The notes: generated from the sequence alone by a model not told the origin. A DNA stretch of 64,000 bases from Eledone cirrhosa (GCA_964016885.1 OZ024743.1:350666513-350730512); one strand, 5' to 3'. Counted from the stretch's first letter, positions 1 through 11,365 are shown. Numbers and translations are program-made.

Positions 1-229
1 ACTGCCATGTAGCATTGCTGTTCATATACAGGCATCATACAATCTGCCTTTCATTTTTAGAGAGAAACCTTTTGTGGCCAACAGTGGTATAAGCTCTCTG
101 AACTTTTTCCATCCCGTTCTGACTCTGGCTACTGTACTTTCAGAACACCCTCCACGACTGCTGATTTTGTCACCCAGGTAACGGAAAGTGTCTACTATTT
201 CTATAGAACCATCTGGGCAATGGAAGGAG

Positions 230-400
230 CTAGTATCCTTTGGACACTTGCTACTTATTGCACCTGAGCATTGGCCACATATATAGTCTACGTTCTTAGA
301 TAGTTTACCTGTGATCCCACTACATCTTTTATGTACCCATACTTTGCATTTGGGACATAAAATGGAATTTCTGCCTACACACTGAGCATGGTCATTTCCC
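230..400 (-). pseudogene. PHD-like zinc finger of RTE-like LINE
   Basis: In the frame next to the RT frame, translation gives a Cys/His pattern C-x7-C-x2-C-x4-H-x2-C-x15-C-x2-C, including the strings CPKCKVWVHKRC and CGQC. This resembles a PHD-type finger. A better preserved form is at 31480..31620 and a remnant at 6300..6400. It directly follows the RT, so it is probably part of the LINE polyprotein and joined to it before a frameshift near 400. Confidence 0.6.
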
Positions 401-1094
401 TGAGGGTACCTGTGCCCTATTTTCCTTTCTACAAACTAGAACTTTAGTCTTAGACAAGTTAACTTTAAGGCCTTTTGATTCTAGGCGATGCTTCCATGTT
501 TTGAATTTCTTATCTAGTTCAGCCATTGATTCAGCTATGAGCGTTAGATCATCTGCGTATAGGAGTTCCCATGGGCAGCCGGTCTTGAACTCCTCTGTTA
601 TAGCCTGAAGGGCAATAATAAATAAGAGGGGGCTAAGGACAGAGACTTGATGAACACCAACTTTTACACTAAATTCTTCACAATATTCATTGTTAATTCT
701 AAACTTACTGACTGTTTCATTATACATAGCTTGTATAGCTCTCACAAGCCATTCATCTACACCTAGTTTTCTAAGAGCCCACCAGATAATGGAGCGGAGG
801 ACTCTGTCAAAAGCTTTCTCCAGGTCTACAAAAGCTAAGTAGAGGGGTTTACTTTTAGCTAAGTACTTCTCTTGTAGTTGTCGTACAAGGAAAAGGGCGT
901 CTGTGGTACTTTTACCTGACTCAAACCCGAATTGCATTTTATCTAGATCAATTCGCTCTCTGATTAGTAGCGCTATAACTCTTTCTGTGACCTTCATGAC
1001 CTGGTCAACTAACTTAATACCTCTATAGTTTCCCCTATCTAGAGCATCCCCTTTACCCTTGTAGCAGTTAATGATGATGCTGCTACGCCAGTAT
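392..1094 (-). pseudogene. Reverse transcriptase fragment of RTE-like LINE
   Basis: The frame reads through RT motifs in order: a CYKGKGDA segment near 1040, QFGFESGKSTTDA, FVDLEKAFDRV (catalytic Asp), a damaged SPLLF segment where the usual QGC is VSV, and LLYADDLTLIAES with the catalytic YADD at about 555. Its function was copying LINE RNA into the genome. The frame stops at 392, but the neighbouring frame continues into a finger-like sequence, so a frameshift near 400 ended the protein. There is no start codon of its own. It is a dead 5'-truncated copy. Confidence 0.85.
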
Positions 1095-1353
1095 ATTTAT
1101 ATATATATATATAAGTGTAATTATATATATATGTATGTATGTTTTTATATGTGTGCATGTGTATGTATGTATTTATATGTGTGCGTGTGTATGTATTTAT
1201 ATATCTGCATGTGTATATATGAATTTATGTGTATATTTATATATATATATATATGTGTGTGTGTATGTAAATATATATGTATGTAAAAGCTAAACAGAAA
1301 TAACAACACAATCGGTACAGTATATACACGTGTATATATATAAATCTAAACAG

Positions 1354-1387
<34 letters not shown>

Positions 1388-1411
1388 ATATGTGTGTGTG
1401 TGTACATACAT
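1095..1411. repeat. TA/GT-rich microsatellite block
   Basis: Interrupted (TA)n, (GTAT)n and (TG)n tracts fill this stretch. No gene is visible; translated frames here are only repeats of Tyr, Ile and Cys. Confidence 0.95.
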
Positions 1412-3425
1412 GACACTACTTCACAGCAAGAATGGCAAGGAGCTTCTTGGGGTGACTCAGGGCATTTTGTGAAGATGGCAAGAGTACTTTGATGTACTTT
1501 TGAACTGGCCCTGTATTATCAATGAGGATTTCTGCAAGCTAATCCTTAAAAAACCAGAACCATCGACTTTAGAAGTTGCAGTAACTCTCTCAAAGTTGAA
1601 CAGTGGTGAGAAAGTTCTATGACATCTTCACTCTCTCTTTGGCATAATATGAGCTAGAATCCATACCTGAGGAATGGAGAAATGCAATAATGATAGTCCT
1701 GTACAAGGGAAAGAGTAACAAGGATGATTATTGCAATTATCAGGGTATACCATTGCTTTCTGTTGTAGATAAAGTTTCATGTAGTGTACTTCTTTACTAT
1801 CTGCTGCTGCACATTGTGTCAGTCTAGTTTTCATGCTGGAAATGGAGCTGCTGGTATGATCTCCTCAGCTACACAACTCCAGAAGGGTTTATACCTGTAT
1901 CAGTTTTTTGTTGATCTGACAAAAGCTTTTGATACTGTTAACAGAAATGCATTGTCGAAGGTTCTCCAGAAACTTGGTTTTTTGATAAGTTCCTTGCTAT
2001 GCTCAGATCATTCCATGATGATATTAAGTCTTGGGTTAATGTCAGAGGCTACCTCAATGAATAATGGAGTAAAACAAAGGGATATTCCAACATTGAATCT
2101 ATTTGCCATATGCTTTGCAATGGTTTTCTATATTGCATTAAAAATTGCAAGCTTGGTGTTTACATTTGCTATCAAACCTCCGGCAACATATTTAACATTA
2201 AGCACTTTGCCACAAATACAAAAGTATTTACCACTCTCATAAGAGACCTTTTGTATGCAGATGATATGCAACACCTTATGAATGCATTTTCTGATGCTTA
2301 CACTGCCTTATGACTGACTATCAGTCTCAAGAAAACCATTGTCATATACCAACCTGCTCCTGGTAACCATACAGTGGACCAAATATCTATGTGTATGGTA
2401 AAAAGCTTGGAGTTGTTGATCTGTTTATCTACTTAGGAAGAACTCTCAATCAATGCTGCAATTTTGATAGTGAAATTCCACACAGGATTCAGAAAGCAAG
2501 TAATGCTTTTGGAAAGCTAGCAAGGCACCTTTGGGGTTGGTGAGACATATTCAAGAAGACAAAGATAAAGGTGTACAATACATGTGTTCTCTCTTCTCTT
2601 TTTTTACCTACGAGACCTGGGTCACATATTGGTACAATCTTAACCAGTTGGGATGTTTTCATCAAGTGTGTCTCACACAGATCCTTGGCATTCACTAGAG
2701 GGACCACATCAGTGATGTTGAGATTTTGGAAAAGTCCCAGTGTAAAAGTTTTGAAGCTCTCATGATTAAACAAAGACTCAAATGGAGTGGTCCTCTTGCC
2801 AGGATGGAGAATTCTGGGCTTCTAAAACAACTCTGCTTTGGAGAATTAATTTTTTTAAAAATACCTCCACATAAACCAAAAAAGAAGTGTAAGGATTCAT
2901 TGAAAGCCTCTTTGAAAGATGTTAATAGCTCTGTTGATACATGGGAAAGCAAAGCAACTGAACGTAGCAAATGGAGAAAGACAAAACATGAGGGGAAAAT
3001 TGCTTTTGAGGCATCTCAAATCACAAATGAGAAACTGAAGAGGGATGTCAGAAAAGTTATTGTTGCATTTCCAGACAGCAAAGGTGATCCCATGGAGCTA
3101 ATATGCGACATCAGTGCAAAGCTGGACTCAAAACTCATATTTGCAGTCATACAGTGAGACCAATGGTTGACTACCAGACTACTCTAGGAAATGCTTCTCA
3201 TCATACCTGTAAAGCATGTGGAATGGAGTGTAGATCAGCAGGTGGGTTCAAACAACATGTGAAAGAACATGATGACCAACCACAGCCTACTATTACCAAT
3301 GAACATTTTCACCATCCTTGCCAACACTGCAAGACATTTTCAATCATAAGCCAGGTTAAAATGCTACTTTTACTCAAAGCACCAATAAAAATGTCCTGTT
3401 GTGGCCATATTGGATGGGGGTAGCC
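1412..3425 (+). mobile_element. Degenerate APE-type LINE (jockey/I-like), RT to C-terminal finger
   Basis: Fragments in all three forward frames follow a LINE in order: an EN-RT linker, an RT start (about 1670..1760, ending in a YKGKSNKDDYCNYQGIPLL-like phrase), FVDLTKAFDTVN at 1905..1945, LLYADD at about 2250, YQPAPG at 2350, a HQRCLR-like stretch near 2670, and a C-terminal segment KDSLKASLKDV at about 2890..2930. A C2H2-like finger CKACGMECRSAGGFKQHVKEH follows at about 3208..3270, then a second CQHC. The sibling copy at 15350..17440 covers the endonuclease end. Many stops and frameshifts make it dead. The clade is unsure. Confidence 0.8.
2726..3423 (+). pseudogene. C-terminal part of LINE ORF2 with C2H2-like finger
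   Basis: Two overlapping forward frames hold the end of the element's protein. The first has a basic segment (RLKWSGPLARMENSGLLKQ) typical of the region after RT in these LINEs. The second carries the Cys/His finger. They overlap at about 3103..3157, which marks a frameshift. No host function is implied. Confidence 0.7.
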
Positions 3426-3439
3426 ATCATATATATGTA

Positions 3440-3444
3440 TGTGC

Positions 3445-3505
<61 letters not shown>
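3440..3505. repeat. (TC)n(TA)n microsatellite
   Basis: A (CT)n run passes directly into a (TA)n run of about 15 units. The AT-rich DNA at 3506..3650 shows nothing recognisable. Confidence 0.95.
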
Positions 3506-3507
<2 letters not shown>

Positions 3508-3654
3508 TAGTGTTAGTTATCAAAACTAATTATTATACTAATTAGTCATTGTATTTCTAGTTAACTGACTACTTCTTTTTGGACATTCTTTATTCTTATC
3601 AGTTTTATACAGTTCTTAACATGGAAAGAGAGTGTGCTGTTTTAATCTGACCTC

Positions 3655-3870
3655 CACAGCAAAGGGTAGTATACTATTCCGCACAGCTCTTCAAGGACAG
3701 TGTCTTATTTCATACAATCCTTCATATGAAATGGCCATGCCAGCATTTTACGGGGGAATTGACAACAGTGTTCTATTCCACACTGTCCTTCATGGTAAAG
3801 GGTAATGTTCTATTCCTCACTGGCCTTCGTAATGAAGGGCTGTGTCCTATTCCACACAACCCTTCATCCT
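3655..3870. repeat. Degenerate minisatellite with inverted elements
   Basis: The phrases 'tattccacac', 'ccttcat' and 'aagggc/aaagggt' recur about every 45 to 60 bases over roughly four units. The open frames here come from this repeat and are not taken as genes. Confidence 0.6.
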
Positions 3871-4009
3871 TTAAAATTCCACATATCTTTTCAATTCATT
3901 GCATTCTCATTCAATTTATGCCAACAAATATTTATTCTATCTTCTTTACTTCAACCACACATTTATATTTTAAAGCCAACTTTACAGTATTTCACAGTAT
4001 TTCTATATA

Positions 4010-4101
4010 TGGGTGTGTGTGTGTGTGTGTGTATGTTAATACATTATCATGTTACAAATGAATGTTCATGTATGTTAATACATTATCATGTTACAAATGA
4101 A
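4010..4101. repeat. (GT)n followed by a 42-bp tandem duplication
   Basis: A (GT)n tract is followed by two copies of a unit beginning 'tatgttaatacattatc', at about 4032 and 4074. Confidence 0.85.
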
Positions 4102-4960
4102 ACTTGCTATAATTTAATGTTTTAGAGATGGGTGTGGGTACATTGGATGGATTTTCCATCCCTTCTCTTACTTTATACAAAATGATCAGGTTGTCTTGTA
4201 GACTGGGTAGGTTGTAATATTAATTTGAAAAATGCATTGTTTCTACCCTCCACAAATCATTAATAATGAAACTAAACTGAAATAACTACTACAACTAGGA
4301 TCCAAAACTAGACTATAATCTCAGCTCAAATAAGAGGCCTTTACATTATTCTATAGTTCTGAACTACAGATAATACTACTAGCTAACTGTATCCATTTGA
4401 TATTTAGTAGCACTTTGAAAGAAGTCAAATATAACATTGCATATATTGATGCAAAACACATCGTGAATAGTCAATAGTTTCACTGTGAACATTGGTGAAA
4501 GCTGTATCAAACAAGCTTAACTGAACCATACAGGCATAAGGGTCTTTAACAGGGTGTGCAGATATCAGGATATCAAATATAAACTATAATCTCTGACCCT
4601 TCAACAAGCAGCAGACTGTCAATTGAGCCAGCTTCTGCTCAGCTAGTATATATTTTTTTTCAGATAATCTCATTCAAATTAAAAAATTAGTAGAATCTTG
4701 TAATGAAACAGATTTGCTTCATAAATTTTAATTAAATTCAGTAGCTGAACATTTTTTTTACATTTCTTTCTTGTATTTATTCTTACTGTGTTTATTATAT
4801 CCACCACTAAACATATTTCCATGTGTTGTCTGGTAGTTTGGAGAAGGTTCTTTACATTTATAAACAATTCATGTACTTAATGTATTTGAATATGTCCATA
4901 CTCCACACCAAATAATTAACAGCAATAATTCAATGTTTCACACATATACAAATACATATA
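4102..4960. other. AT-rich stretch, nothing recognised
   Basis: I see no coding frame, known repeat or RNA gene here. The longest minus frame (4679..4867) is AT-driven and shows no motif. Confidence 0.6.
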
Positions 4961-4962
4961 TA

Positions 4963-5048
4963 TCTGTCTCTCTCTCTCTCTATATATATATATATGAATC
5001 CATGTATATATATATATATATATATGGATTCATATATATAGAGACAGA
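4963..5048. repeat. AT-rich imperfect palindrome
   Basis: The left half (TCTCTC, TATA, then 'gaatccatg') is mirrored by the right half ('atggattc', TATA, then 'agagaca'). It could form a long hairpin. Confidence 0.8.
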
Positions 5049-5075
5049 TATATATGTATGTATAGGTATATATAT

Positions 5076-5168
5076 ATTTAAATTTTGAAAGCCAAACAAT
5101 GCATTATGGAGAACATTAGGTAATCTAATGTTCTCCATAACGCATTGTTTGGCTTTCAAAATTTAAAT
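5076..5168. repeat. 93-bp near-perfect palindrome (foldback unit)
   Basis: The sequence starts with 'atttaaattttgaaag' and ends with its reverse complement. About 44 bases per arm match with a single mismatch ('gcattatgg' against 'ccataacgc') around a 5-base centre. It may be a small foldback or MITE. Confidence 0.9.
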
Positions 5169-5207
5169 TTGTGTTTCCTATTCAACAATGCTTCAAGCAA
5201 GCTACAA

Positions 5208-5213
<6 letters not shown>

Positions 5214-5256
<43 letters not shown>

Positions 5257-5409
5257 TTCATGCTGGTGGTTTGAAATTCCTGTAAAGGAAAACACACTCT
5301 CCTCTGTTTTTCCCCTCTATATATTGTATTTTAAAGTGCCCAGGAAAACTCTTTCCTTTGAGCTCATTTAATTACAGGATTATATGCGAGTCCTTTACTC
5401 CGTTATCTT

Positions 5410-5462
<53 letters not shown>

Positions 5463-5525
5463 ACATACACATATATATGTATATGTATATATGTGTATAC
5501 ACACCCATATATATGTATATAGATA
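5214..5525. repeat. Two (TA)n tracts around a short unique piece
   Basis: (TA)20 lies at about 5214..5255 and (TA)22 at about 5414..5458, followed by mixed (TATG)n and (GATA)n. The 160 bases between them show nothing recognisable. Confidence 0.95.
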
Positions 5526-5529
5526 GATA

Positions 5530-6250
5530 AATAGATAAACAGTCAAATATGCCGGTCACAATTTTATTTTTTATTATTTTAGTCTTTCTGTTTTGATTTC
5601 AGTTGACTGTAAACTTCACACAAAACCTTTAAGTCTAACGAAATAATCATGCTTACCAACATACAATTATATTTATCTGCATGTGTGAGTGTGTAATGCA
5701 TGTATTACTTTACACTTTTAAACAATAGTTAACTATTTGCACTATGCTATCCAATATCTGACTTGATATGATGAAACCCGTCCAAACCATGTCAGTGTTG
5801 ACAATAGACATAAAATGATGATGATGATGATATTGATAATGATACTGAAGGGTGTCACCCTACATAGATCATTTTTTTTCGTTTACCATGGTAAATAAGC
5901 AAAGGTAACATGGTGGTAAATGGTGCAGTAGACAGAACTATAACATCCTGAAGACATGCCTGTGAGAGCAATTTAGCATGTGAGTAGGTGTCTGTCAACA
6001 CTCAGTTTTCAGCCTCTAAAGTTTATTATAATTCTGCAGAAGATTTTAAGACTGGGTGTTTGTGGGAGGGAAGCCCTGTATGCAGTAATGGCTTTCATAG
6101 TTGAATATGTTTAAGTGTTTAAGAATTAGAGAAGAATTCCGAAACCTAGAATTGAGAGTATCAAAGTAAACCAAGCAAAATCTAAAGTTTCACTAAATGG
6201 AAAAGAAAACTAGACTCTACTACCATCAAAGAGATTCCAATGCTTGATAT
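5530..6250. other. No gene or known repeat recognised
   Basis: This stretch is AT-rich, with a short (ATG)n run at 5815..5830 that could be the tail of a decayed SINE or LINE. I find no supported frame. Confidence 0.5.
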
Positions 6251-6254
6251 GCAG

Positions 6255-6830
6255 AAAAAACGATTATACGGAACTCTATAGTGTGTACTAAATTGCTGCA
6301 TGTGATGGGCAGTGGGATTACAGGCAGGCTGATGGAGAAGTACTTCATATGTAGTAGATGTGTAGGAGTGATCAGCTGTAGGAGTACCTATGTAATACAT
6401 TCTTTTAAATGCTTAGTTGGCTCCCTCGAAGTTTTTGATGGTTTCTGTTACTTAATTGATCTAGTTAGTGGTGGAAATATCTAGTCCATAAGCACAGTAA
6501 ACATAAGGTAGAGAAGTCTAGGGAGCTGTTACTTCTGCTGGTAACAAGGAGATTCTCTCTCTGGTTGAAGGGCCGATTATATGATGCTTGTATAGGAAAT
6601 GAAATGTTGCTTGTGAGAAAAACATAGACGCTAAATGTAGAGGATGTGCAAAGGCTAAAAAGAAATGAAGTGAGCATGCTCCATCTAATTTGTAATATAC
6701 TTGAACAGTAAAGTGCAAATGAGCTGAGAAAAAAAATTTGGTGTATGAAGAATTTGATTAAATGTGAAAAATAAAACTGAGTTGGTGCAGTATAGCAGAA
6801 GACATGAAAACTAATCACAAAAGGCTGAAC
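6255..6830 (+). mobile_element. RTE-like LINE, C-terminal fragment
   Basis: Forward frames carry the finger remnant GITGRL...FICSRC (about 6310..6365), a region corresponding to the 'form one strand and compare' part after the finger, and then a phrase reading KGRLYDACI-like near 6570..6600. The order matches the copies at 1..400 and 26771..27220. Several frameshifts separate the pieces. The element is 5' truncated and lacks the 3' UTR. Confidence 0.65.
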
Positions 6831-6834
6831 AAGT

Positions 6835-7315
6835 TTACATTTCTCCAGCTAACATTTCTGCATTGTATCTGTCAATAGAGTCAACATCTACACATTGTAT
6901 CCCTCTTTCTAGTTAACATATACACACTGCATCTCTCTATCTAGTTAACACCTACATACTGTGTCTGTCTATTTAGTCAACATCTACACATTGCATCTGT
7001 CTATCTAGTTAACATCTACATATTATGTTTGTCTATCTAGTTAACACCTACATACTGTGTATGTTTACCAAGTTAACATCTATGCACTATGTCTGTGTAT
7101 CTTGTCAACATCTACACACTTTATCTGTCTATCTAGATAACATCTATATACTGTGTATGTCTACCTAGTTAACATCTACACACTATGTCTGTATTTGGTC
7201 AACATCCACACACTGCATCTTGTAGTCCACATCTACACACTGCATCCTGTAATCCACATCAACACACTACATCCTGTAGTCCACATCGTCACACTTTATC
7301 CTGTATAGTTAACAT
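6835..7315. repeat. Minisatellite, unit about 35 bp then about 28 bp
   Basis: About fourteen units of the form 'gttaacatctacacactgtg' plus 'tctgtctatcta' are arrayed. The last four units switch to a shorter variant with 'ccacatc' and 'catcctgtag'. Forward frames give His/Thr/Ser-rich repeats and are not taken as a gene. Confidence 0.9.
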
Positions 7316-7925
7316 CTCTATAGTCAGGCTATATCTAAAAACTAAGGAATGCTATAGCTCACCAGATTAGCAAATTGATATTGAGAACTTGGGTATGTAA
7401 TAAGAATTCATAGCAATAGGTACAGTTTGGATTAACACAATATAAACACACATCAATATGTATATAATTTCATTGTTAGAATTCATAAAGTATTTATGTA
7501 GTCGTTTTATCAGTTCAGTTTAGTGAACAATTCTAGTCTGAATTTCTCTATACCTGAAAAAGCAGACATTCAAATATTATTTTATTTATATATTGCTGAC
7601 GTTGTTGTCATTGTTGTTTTAGCATTCAGTTAATTTCTCTTTCTCTGAAACTTGTTACTTTAGCAAGAATTGTTTTAATTTATATTACTTTTATATTTTA
7701 ATTTGTTGTTGTTGTTATTGTTGTTAATGGTGGCGGTTGTATAGTGAAGATCTCAAGTAGTAAGACTAATCTCCAAGAATTCCACAATTTTCATTGTTAA
7801 AATTGTACACAACTTGATAACTTTTTTGGAAAATAAATTTTACAAAGAAATCAAATCTGTTGTTATCATTCATTTCAACTGACAATTCCATGAGTCCAAA
7901 ATCACCTACCTCTGAATTAGCAAAT
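7316..7925. other. AT-rich stretch, nothing recognised
   Basis: Only short (GTT)n and (TTA)-rich runs are seen near 7600 and 7700. Confidence 0.55.
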
Positions 7926-8100
7926 TAAATGTCTATTGTGACATACCTCTATACAGTAGCAAACCTACATTTCAGTCATATTGCCACTTTGACTTACCTC
8001 TACAGTAGCAACTGTCACATGTCCACTATAACCTACCTCTATAGTAGCTATTATCCTCAACTGCTATTTGTCCACTGTGAACTACCTCCTATTATTATCT
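7926..8100. repeat. Degenerate minisatellite
   Basis: The phrases 'acctacctctatagtagc' and 'gtccactgtga' recur three to four times with changes. The forward frame 7929..8189 spans this repeat and the next SINE and is not a gene. Confidence 0.6.
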
Positions 8101-8104
8101 GTGT

Positions 8105-8292
8105 TGGGCAGTGGATTGGCAGTATCGGTAGTGTGTCAGACACAATGCTTTGCAGCATAGATTTTCATTCTGAGTTCAAATCTGGCTGAGGTTAACTTTA
8201 ACTTTCATCCTTACGGGATCGATAAAATAAAGCACCAGTAATGCACTGGGGTTATTGCTGGCCGTGTGCCAAAAGTAGAAACAATTAATTTA
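8105..8292 (+). mobile_element. tRNA-derived SINE, type I
   Basis: This is the SINE type that occurs most often in the window. It has a head 'gtggattggcagtatcgg', a Pol III B-box-like 'gagttcaaatc', the body phrases 'ggttaactttaactttcatc' and 'gataaaataaagcaccagta', and ends 'gtgccaaaagtagaaacaat' with an AT-rich tail. The copies at 42359..43184 and 46352..47262 are the same family. Confidence 0.9.
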
Positions 8293-8910
8293 ATAAGGAG
8301 AACATTAGTTATTTTACTAGAACCCTCCAAATTCTTGATAATTCTTGATGTTCTGTGCACTTCCTTACCTCACACCAACCATTATATATACTTTCTCCCA
8401 GAACATAATCTCTCTGGAATTACAAGCCCTGTACATGTTTTCCCTGCAACCCTCAACTTGTTTTTCCTGCAAAAGATGAATATAATAGATGTAAAAAACA
8501 AAATGTTACAATTGCCAATCACTACTGTAGTTACCATGATTTACTTCTCTACTTTCTCAACCCCTCTGATCAATTTTGAGTAAGCCTGTATGTGGTCACT
8601 TGACCTTCTAAAAAGTGTTTCCACATAATTATTATTCTCTCAAATATACCCAACTATCTTAAAATATGATACACTGGACAATGTAATTATAGTTATACAT
8701 AAAACCTGGATTGTCGTGACAGGAACGCCTTTGATCATAGATGAACTTGATTAAGGCTGTCTTAGAACAAGCTAAGAAAGAAGTCTATACATCAGGTGTG
8801 GAGAACCCTTTCCACCCACGTGAAATTTCACCATCATTCAAATTTTAAATTGCCCATATGCAAATGAAAGAAAAAAATGGTTTAATCCAAAGCAGTAATC
8901 TAATGTATGT
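8293..8910. other. Nothing recognised
   Basis: The open frame 8266..8583 starts in the SINE tail and has no motif. I do not call it. Confidence 0.5.
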
Positions 8911-8911
8911 T

Positions 8912-9088
8912 ACACTCTGTAAAGTGGTTGGTGTTAGGAAGGACATCCAACCATTCAAATTATGCCAAAATATGGAATGTATGAGAAAGATATGTTTATC
9001 TAACCATGTATTATCTCAGACTATTATGACCACTCTAATCCATGCCAACTTGGAAAACAGACAAAATGATGATGATTATGATTATTTA
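8912..9088 (+). mobile_element. 3' tail of RTE-like LINE or its SINE
   Basis: The phrase 'ggttggtgttaggaaggaca' and a (GATGAT)-type end match the 3' tails at 14308..14468 and 19378..19487. The head is missing, so LINE or SINE cannot be decided. Confidence 0.75.
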
Positions 9089-9089
9089 C

Positions 9090-9370
9090 CTTGAATAGGC
9101 AGTGAATTGGCAGAGTTGTTAACCTGCAGTATTTGAACTGGCTCTCTGCACTTTGACTTCAAATTCCCTAAGGTGAACTTTTCTGTCTATTTTGTCAGGG
9201 TCAATAAATAAAGTACCAGTTCATGTTGATAGATCAGCAGAATTGTTAGCCTGATGGACAAGGTTCTTTGCAGTATCTGTTCTGGTTCTTTGTGTTCCAA
9301 GTTCGAATTTTATGAAGTTGATAGTCAAGGCTAATCATCTGTCTTTGAGAACATTCTGTCAACCTGTACT
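9090..9370 (+). mobile_element. Two decayed type I SINE relics in tandem
   Basis: Two successive pieces read 'ggcagtgaattggcagagt' and then 'gatcagcagaattgttagc', each followed by a weak B-box-like string and 'aataaagtaccag' in the first. They look like old SINEs in the same orientation. Confidence 0.55.
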
Positions 9371-9662
9371 TGACCTGTGTAGCCAGGTAGGCTTGGAATT
9401 AGCATAGTTACTGAGGCTTCATCCAGGAGTGCATCAAAATTGTTGAGTAGAAAAACAATTTTAAATCAACATCACCATCATCTTAATTAATTTATAAAAT
9501 TAATGATTCATTCTTTTAATTAGCCCAAATGCATTCCTAAAGACTTTTATGCACTTGCAATTCACCCTACCTACTGAAAATATTTCCCAACTTCTGCTCT
9601 ACCTGGCCCCTCAACTGGCTAGAAATAACAGCTAAATCTCCATCAAATCACATACTACCATC
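9371..9662. other. Nothing recognised
   Basis: Short AT-rich stretch without frame or repeat. Confidence 0.5.
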
Positions 9663-9666
9663 TTAA

Positions 9667-9871
9667 CCCTTTAGCATTTAAGCCAGCCATAGCTGGCTAG
9701 AATTCTCTCACCTCTTTCTGTTCAAACCGGTTGTAACCAGCCGCTCATACTGATATTAAGGTATTCTCAAAATAAATAATATCAAAATCTCATAGATTTG
9801 ATATTATGTGAGGTAAAGCCTTTACTGTGAAAATACAATAGTAAATATACAGTAATGTAAATGCTAAAGGG
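9667..9871. mobile_element. piggyBac-like MITE (copy 1)
   Basis: Terminal inverted repeats begin CCCTTTAGCATTTA and end TAAATGCTAAAGGG. They are flanked on both sides by TTAA (9663..9666 and 9872..9875). TTAA targets and CCY ends are the hallmark of piggyBac transposition. The 205-bp body encodes nothing. Related copies are at 21470, 22742 and 23343. Confidence 0.85.
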
Positions 9872-9879
9872 TTAAGTAA

Positions 9880-10335
9880 AGAAAGGATGCACTGGATAAA
9901 GCAATACAAGCCATACCCTTAAAATGATGGGATGGTTGATGGTTACAGCTGGAATCAGATTTGACCTGGGTGTAGTTAAATAACTACAACTTCTATTTTA
10001 ACTTCAACCACCACAACGACCACTACTACTACACTTGCCAACACCAATACTGCTGCCACCACTACTACCTATCATCACTACCTATTTAGACCACTCTGAA
10101 GCCTGAACAAAATGTAATAATATATCTTTGAACAACCCAAATTGTGTGATAATCTGAACAGGTGTAGCTAGCCTGGATGTTTTCTAGACAGCAATTTGAT
10201 GCTTCACTAAATATATTGTCACGAATTTAGTTATATATAGAAACAAATAAAGTTTTGCCTATTCATTTGTTCATAAACAACAGTGTAACAAGAGAATATC
10301 AATTACATCCTGAAGGAACACATTGAACAATTATT
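9880..10335. other. Intergenic with ACC/ACT trinucleotide run
   Basis: An imperfect (CCA/CTA)n run lies at about 9998..10075. Nothing else is recognised. Confidence 0.5.
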
Positions 10336-10387
10336 ACGTCCCAACCTTTGCAAGCAGGGAAGGGCGGAAGTAAAATGATGATGATAG
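10336..10387 (+). mobile_element. 3' end fragment of type II SINE
   Basis: The phrase 'gcaagcagggaagggcgg' and the (ATG)n end match the last 50 bases of the SINE at 19148..19487. Confidence 0.75.
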
Positions 10388-10504
10388 TCACAAAAACAAA
10401 GTTGAATAAAATAAATTGCATAGTTTGTTGTATGCTATACAGGTTTTGGAATAAACCCTGAAATGACCCCAACAAATACAATAGAACTGGTTATTGGTGA
10501 AAAG

Positions 10505-10755
10505 AAAGGCACGTGGCTTAGTGGTTAGATAGTTGGATTTGCATCATGAGGTTGCAAATTCAATTCTCGGACTGAGTAATGCATTGTGTCCTTGAGCAAG
10601 ACACTTTATTTCACGTTGCTCTTTCTGTCAGGTAGATAATATCAGCAATGGAAAGACCAATGGAAACATTGTTTCCTTGGTCTGATTTGATGAGGTCCAC
10701 CCCACTCGGCAAGCGAATGAGGTGTGGAATCTTGTCGATAGATCAGAGCGAGAGA
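10505..10755 (+). mobile_element. tRNA-derived SINE, type II
   Basis: The head 'cacgtggcttagtggttaga' looks like a tRNA 5' half, and 'gcaaattcaattctcgg' fits a Pol III B box. The body holds 'cttgagcaagacactttatt' and 'agaccaatggaaacattg'. This copy ends with a 'cgatagatcagagcgag' phrase instead of the RTE-like tail seen at 19148..19487. Confidence 0.85.
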
Positions 10756-10759
10756 AGAA

Positions 10760-11365
10760 AGAAAAAAAAGTATAGAATATGTGGTAACATATATGTGTAT
10801 ATTGTTTATTAGTAGTAGCATAACATAGCGTGGTTCATGAAAGAGGTGTATATGAAAAGATATAATATGTGATTATGTATAATACATACAAGAGTCACAC
10901 TATGAATATTTAAAGTTGTGATCATATCACAGCTATCTCAGTGACCTTGTCTCCAGATTTTTATCCTGTCATCGGTGATGTTTACAAACTTGATACTGAA
11001 ACAAGAATAAGTTATATACTTTATAATTTTTTTGTAATGTGAAGCATCAGCTCGAGATGCCCATATGTAAAAAAGTATATACTTTGGTAGAGATTAGTTT
11101 TTTATTAATTGCGAATATTTATTTTTAAATAATAGAAATTTACAATGCTTCAACGGTTGCATACTCAAAAGAAAAATGGAAAAAAAAGTAAAAAGAATTA
11201 TATAACGAAAGTAAAAAAAAAAGGGGGAAGGGAACAGCAGGCTCTAAACCCCATTCTAGGCTATATATTTCAGTCATGCCTCATAAAGAAAGGTATTGCC
11301 CCAAAGAATAGTCAGTGACACTCACTGCATCAGCTACTGCCCCCAAAGGGTCAATCACCAATAAG
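10760..11365. other. Nothing recognised
   Basis: AT-rich DNA with short A runs near 11180..11225. No gene is supported. Confidence 0.5.

Larger units (their letters stand above)
1..1094 (-). mobile_element. RTE-like LINE, RT and downstream part, truncated at both ends
   Basis: The minus strand carries the reverse transcriptase core of a non-LTR retrotransposon, followed by a cysteine-rich finger and the beginning of the C-terminal region. It runs off the window at base 1 and breaks off at an AT/GT microsatellite near 1094, so the endonuclease is absent. The stretch at about 1..120 is collinear with the copy at 27160..27312, which supplies the missing 3' end, so both belong to one family. Assignment to the RTE group is from recognised RT wording and the family's (GAT)n-ending 3' UTR, not from a database search. 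Confidence 0.85.

Noticed and set aside
6835..7315. Coding repeat protein in the minisatellite
   Set aside because: Frames are short and shift between units. The repeat is better explained as non-coding.
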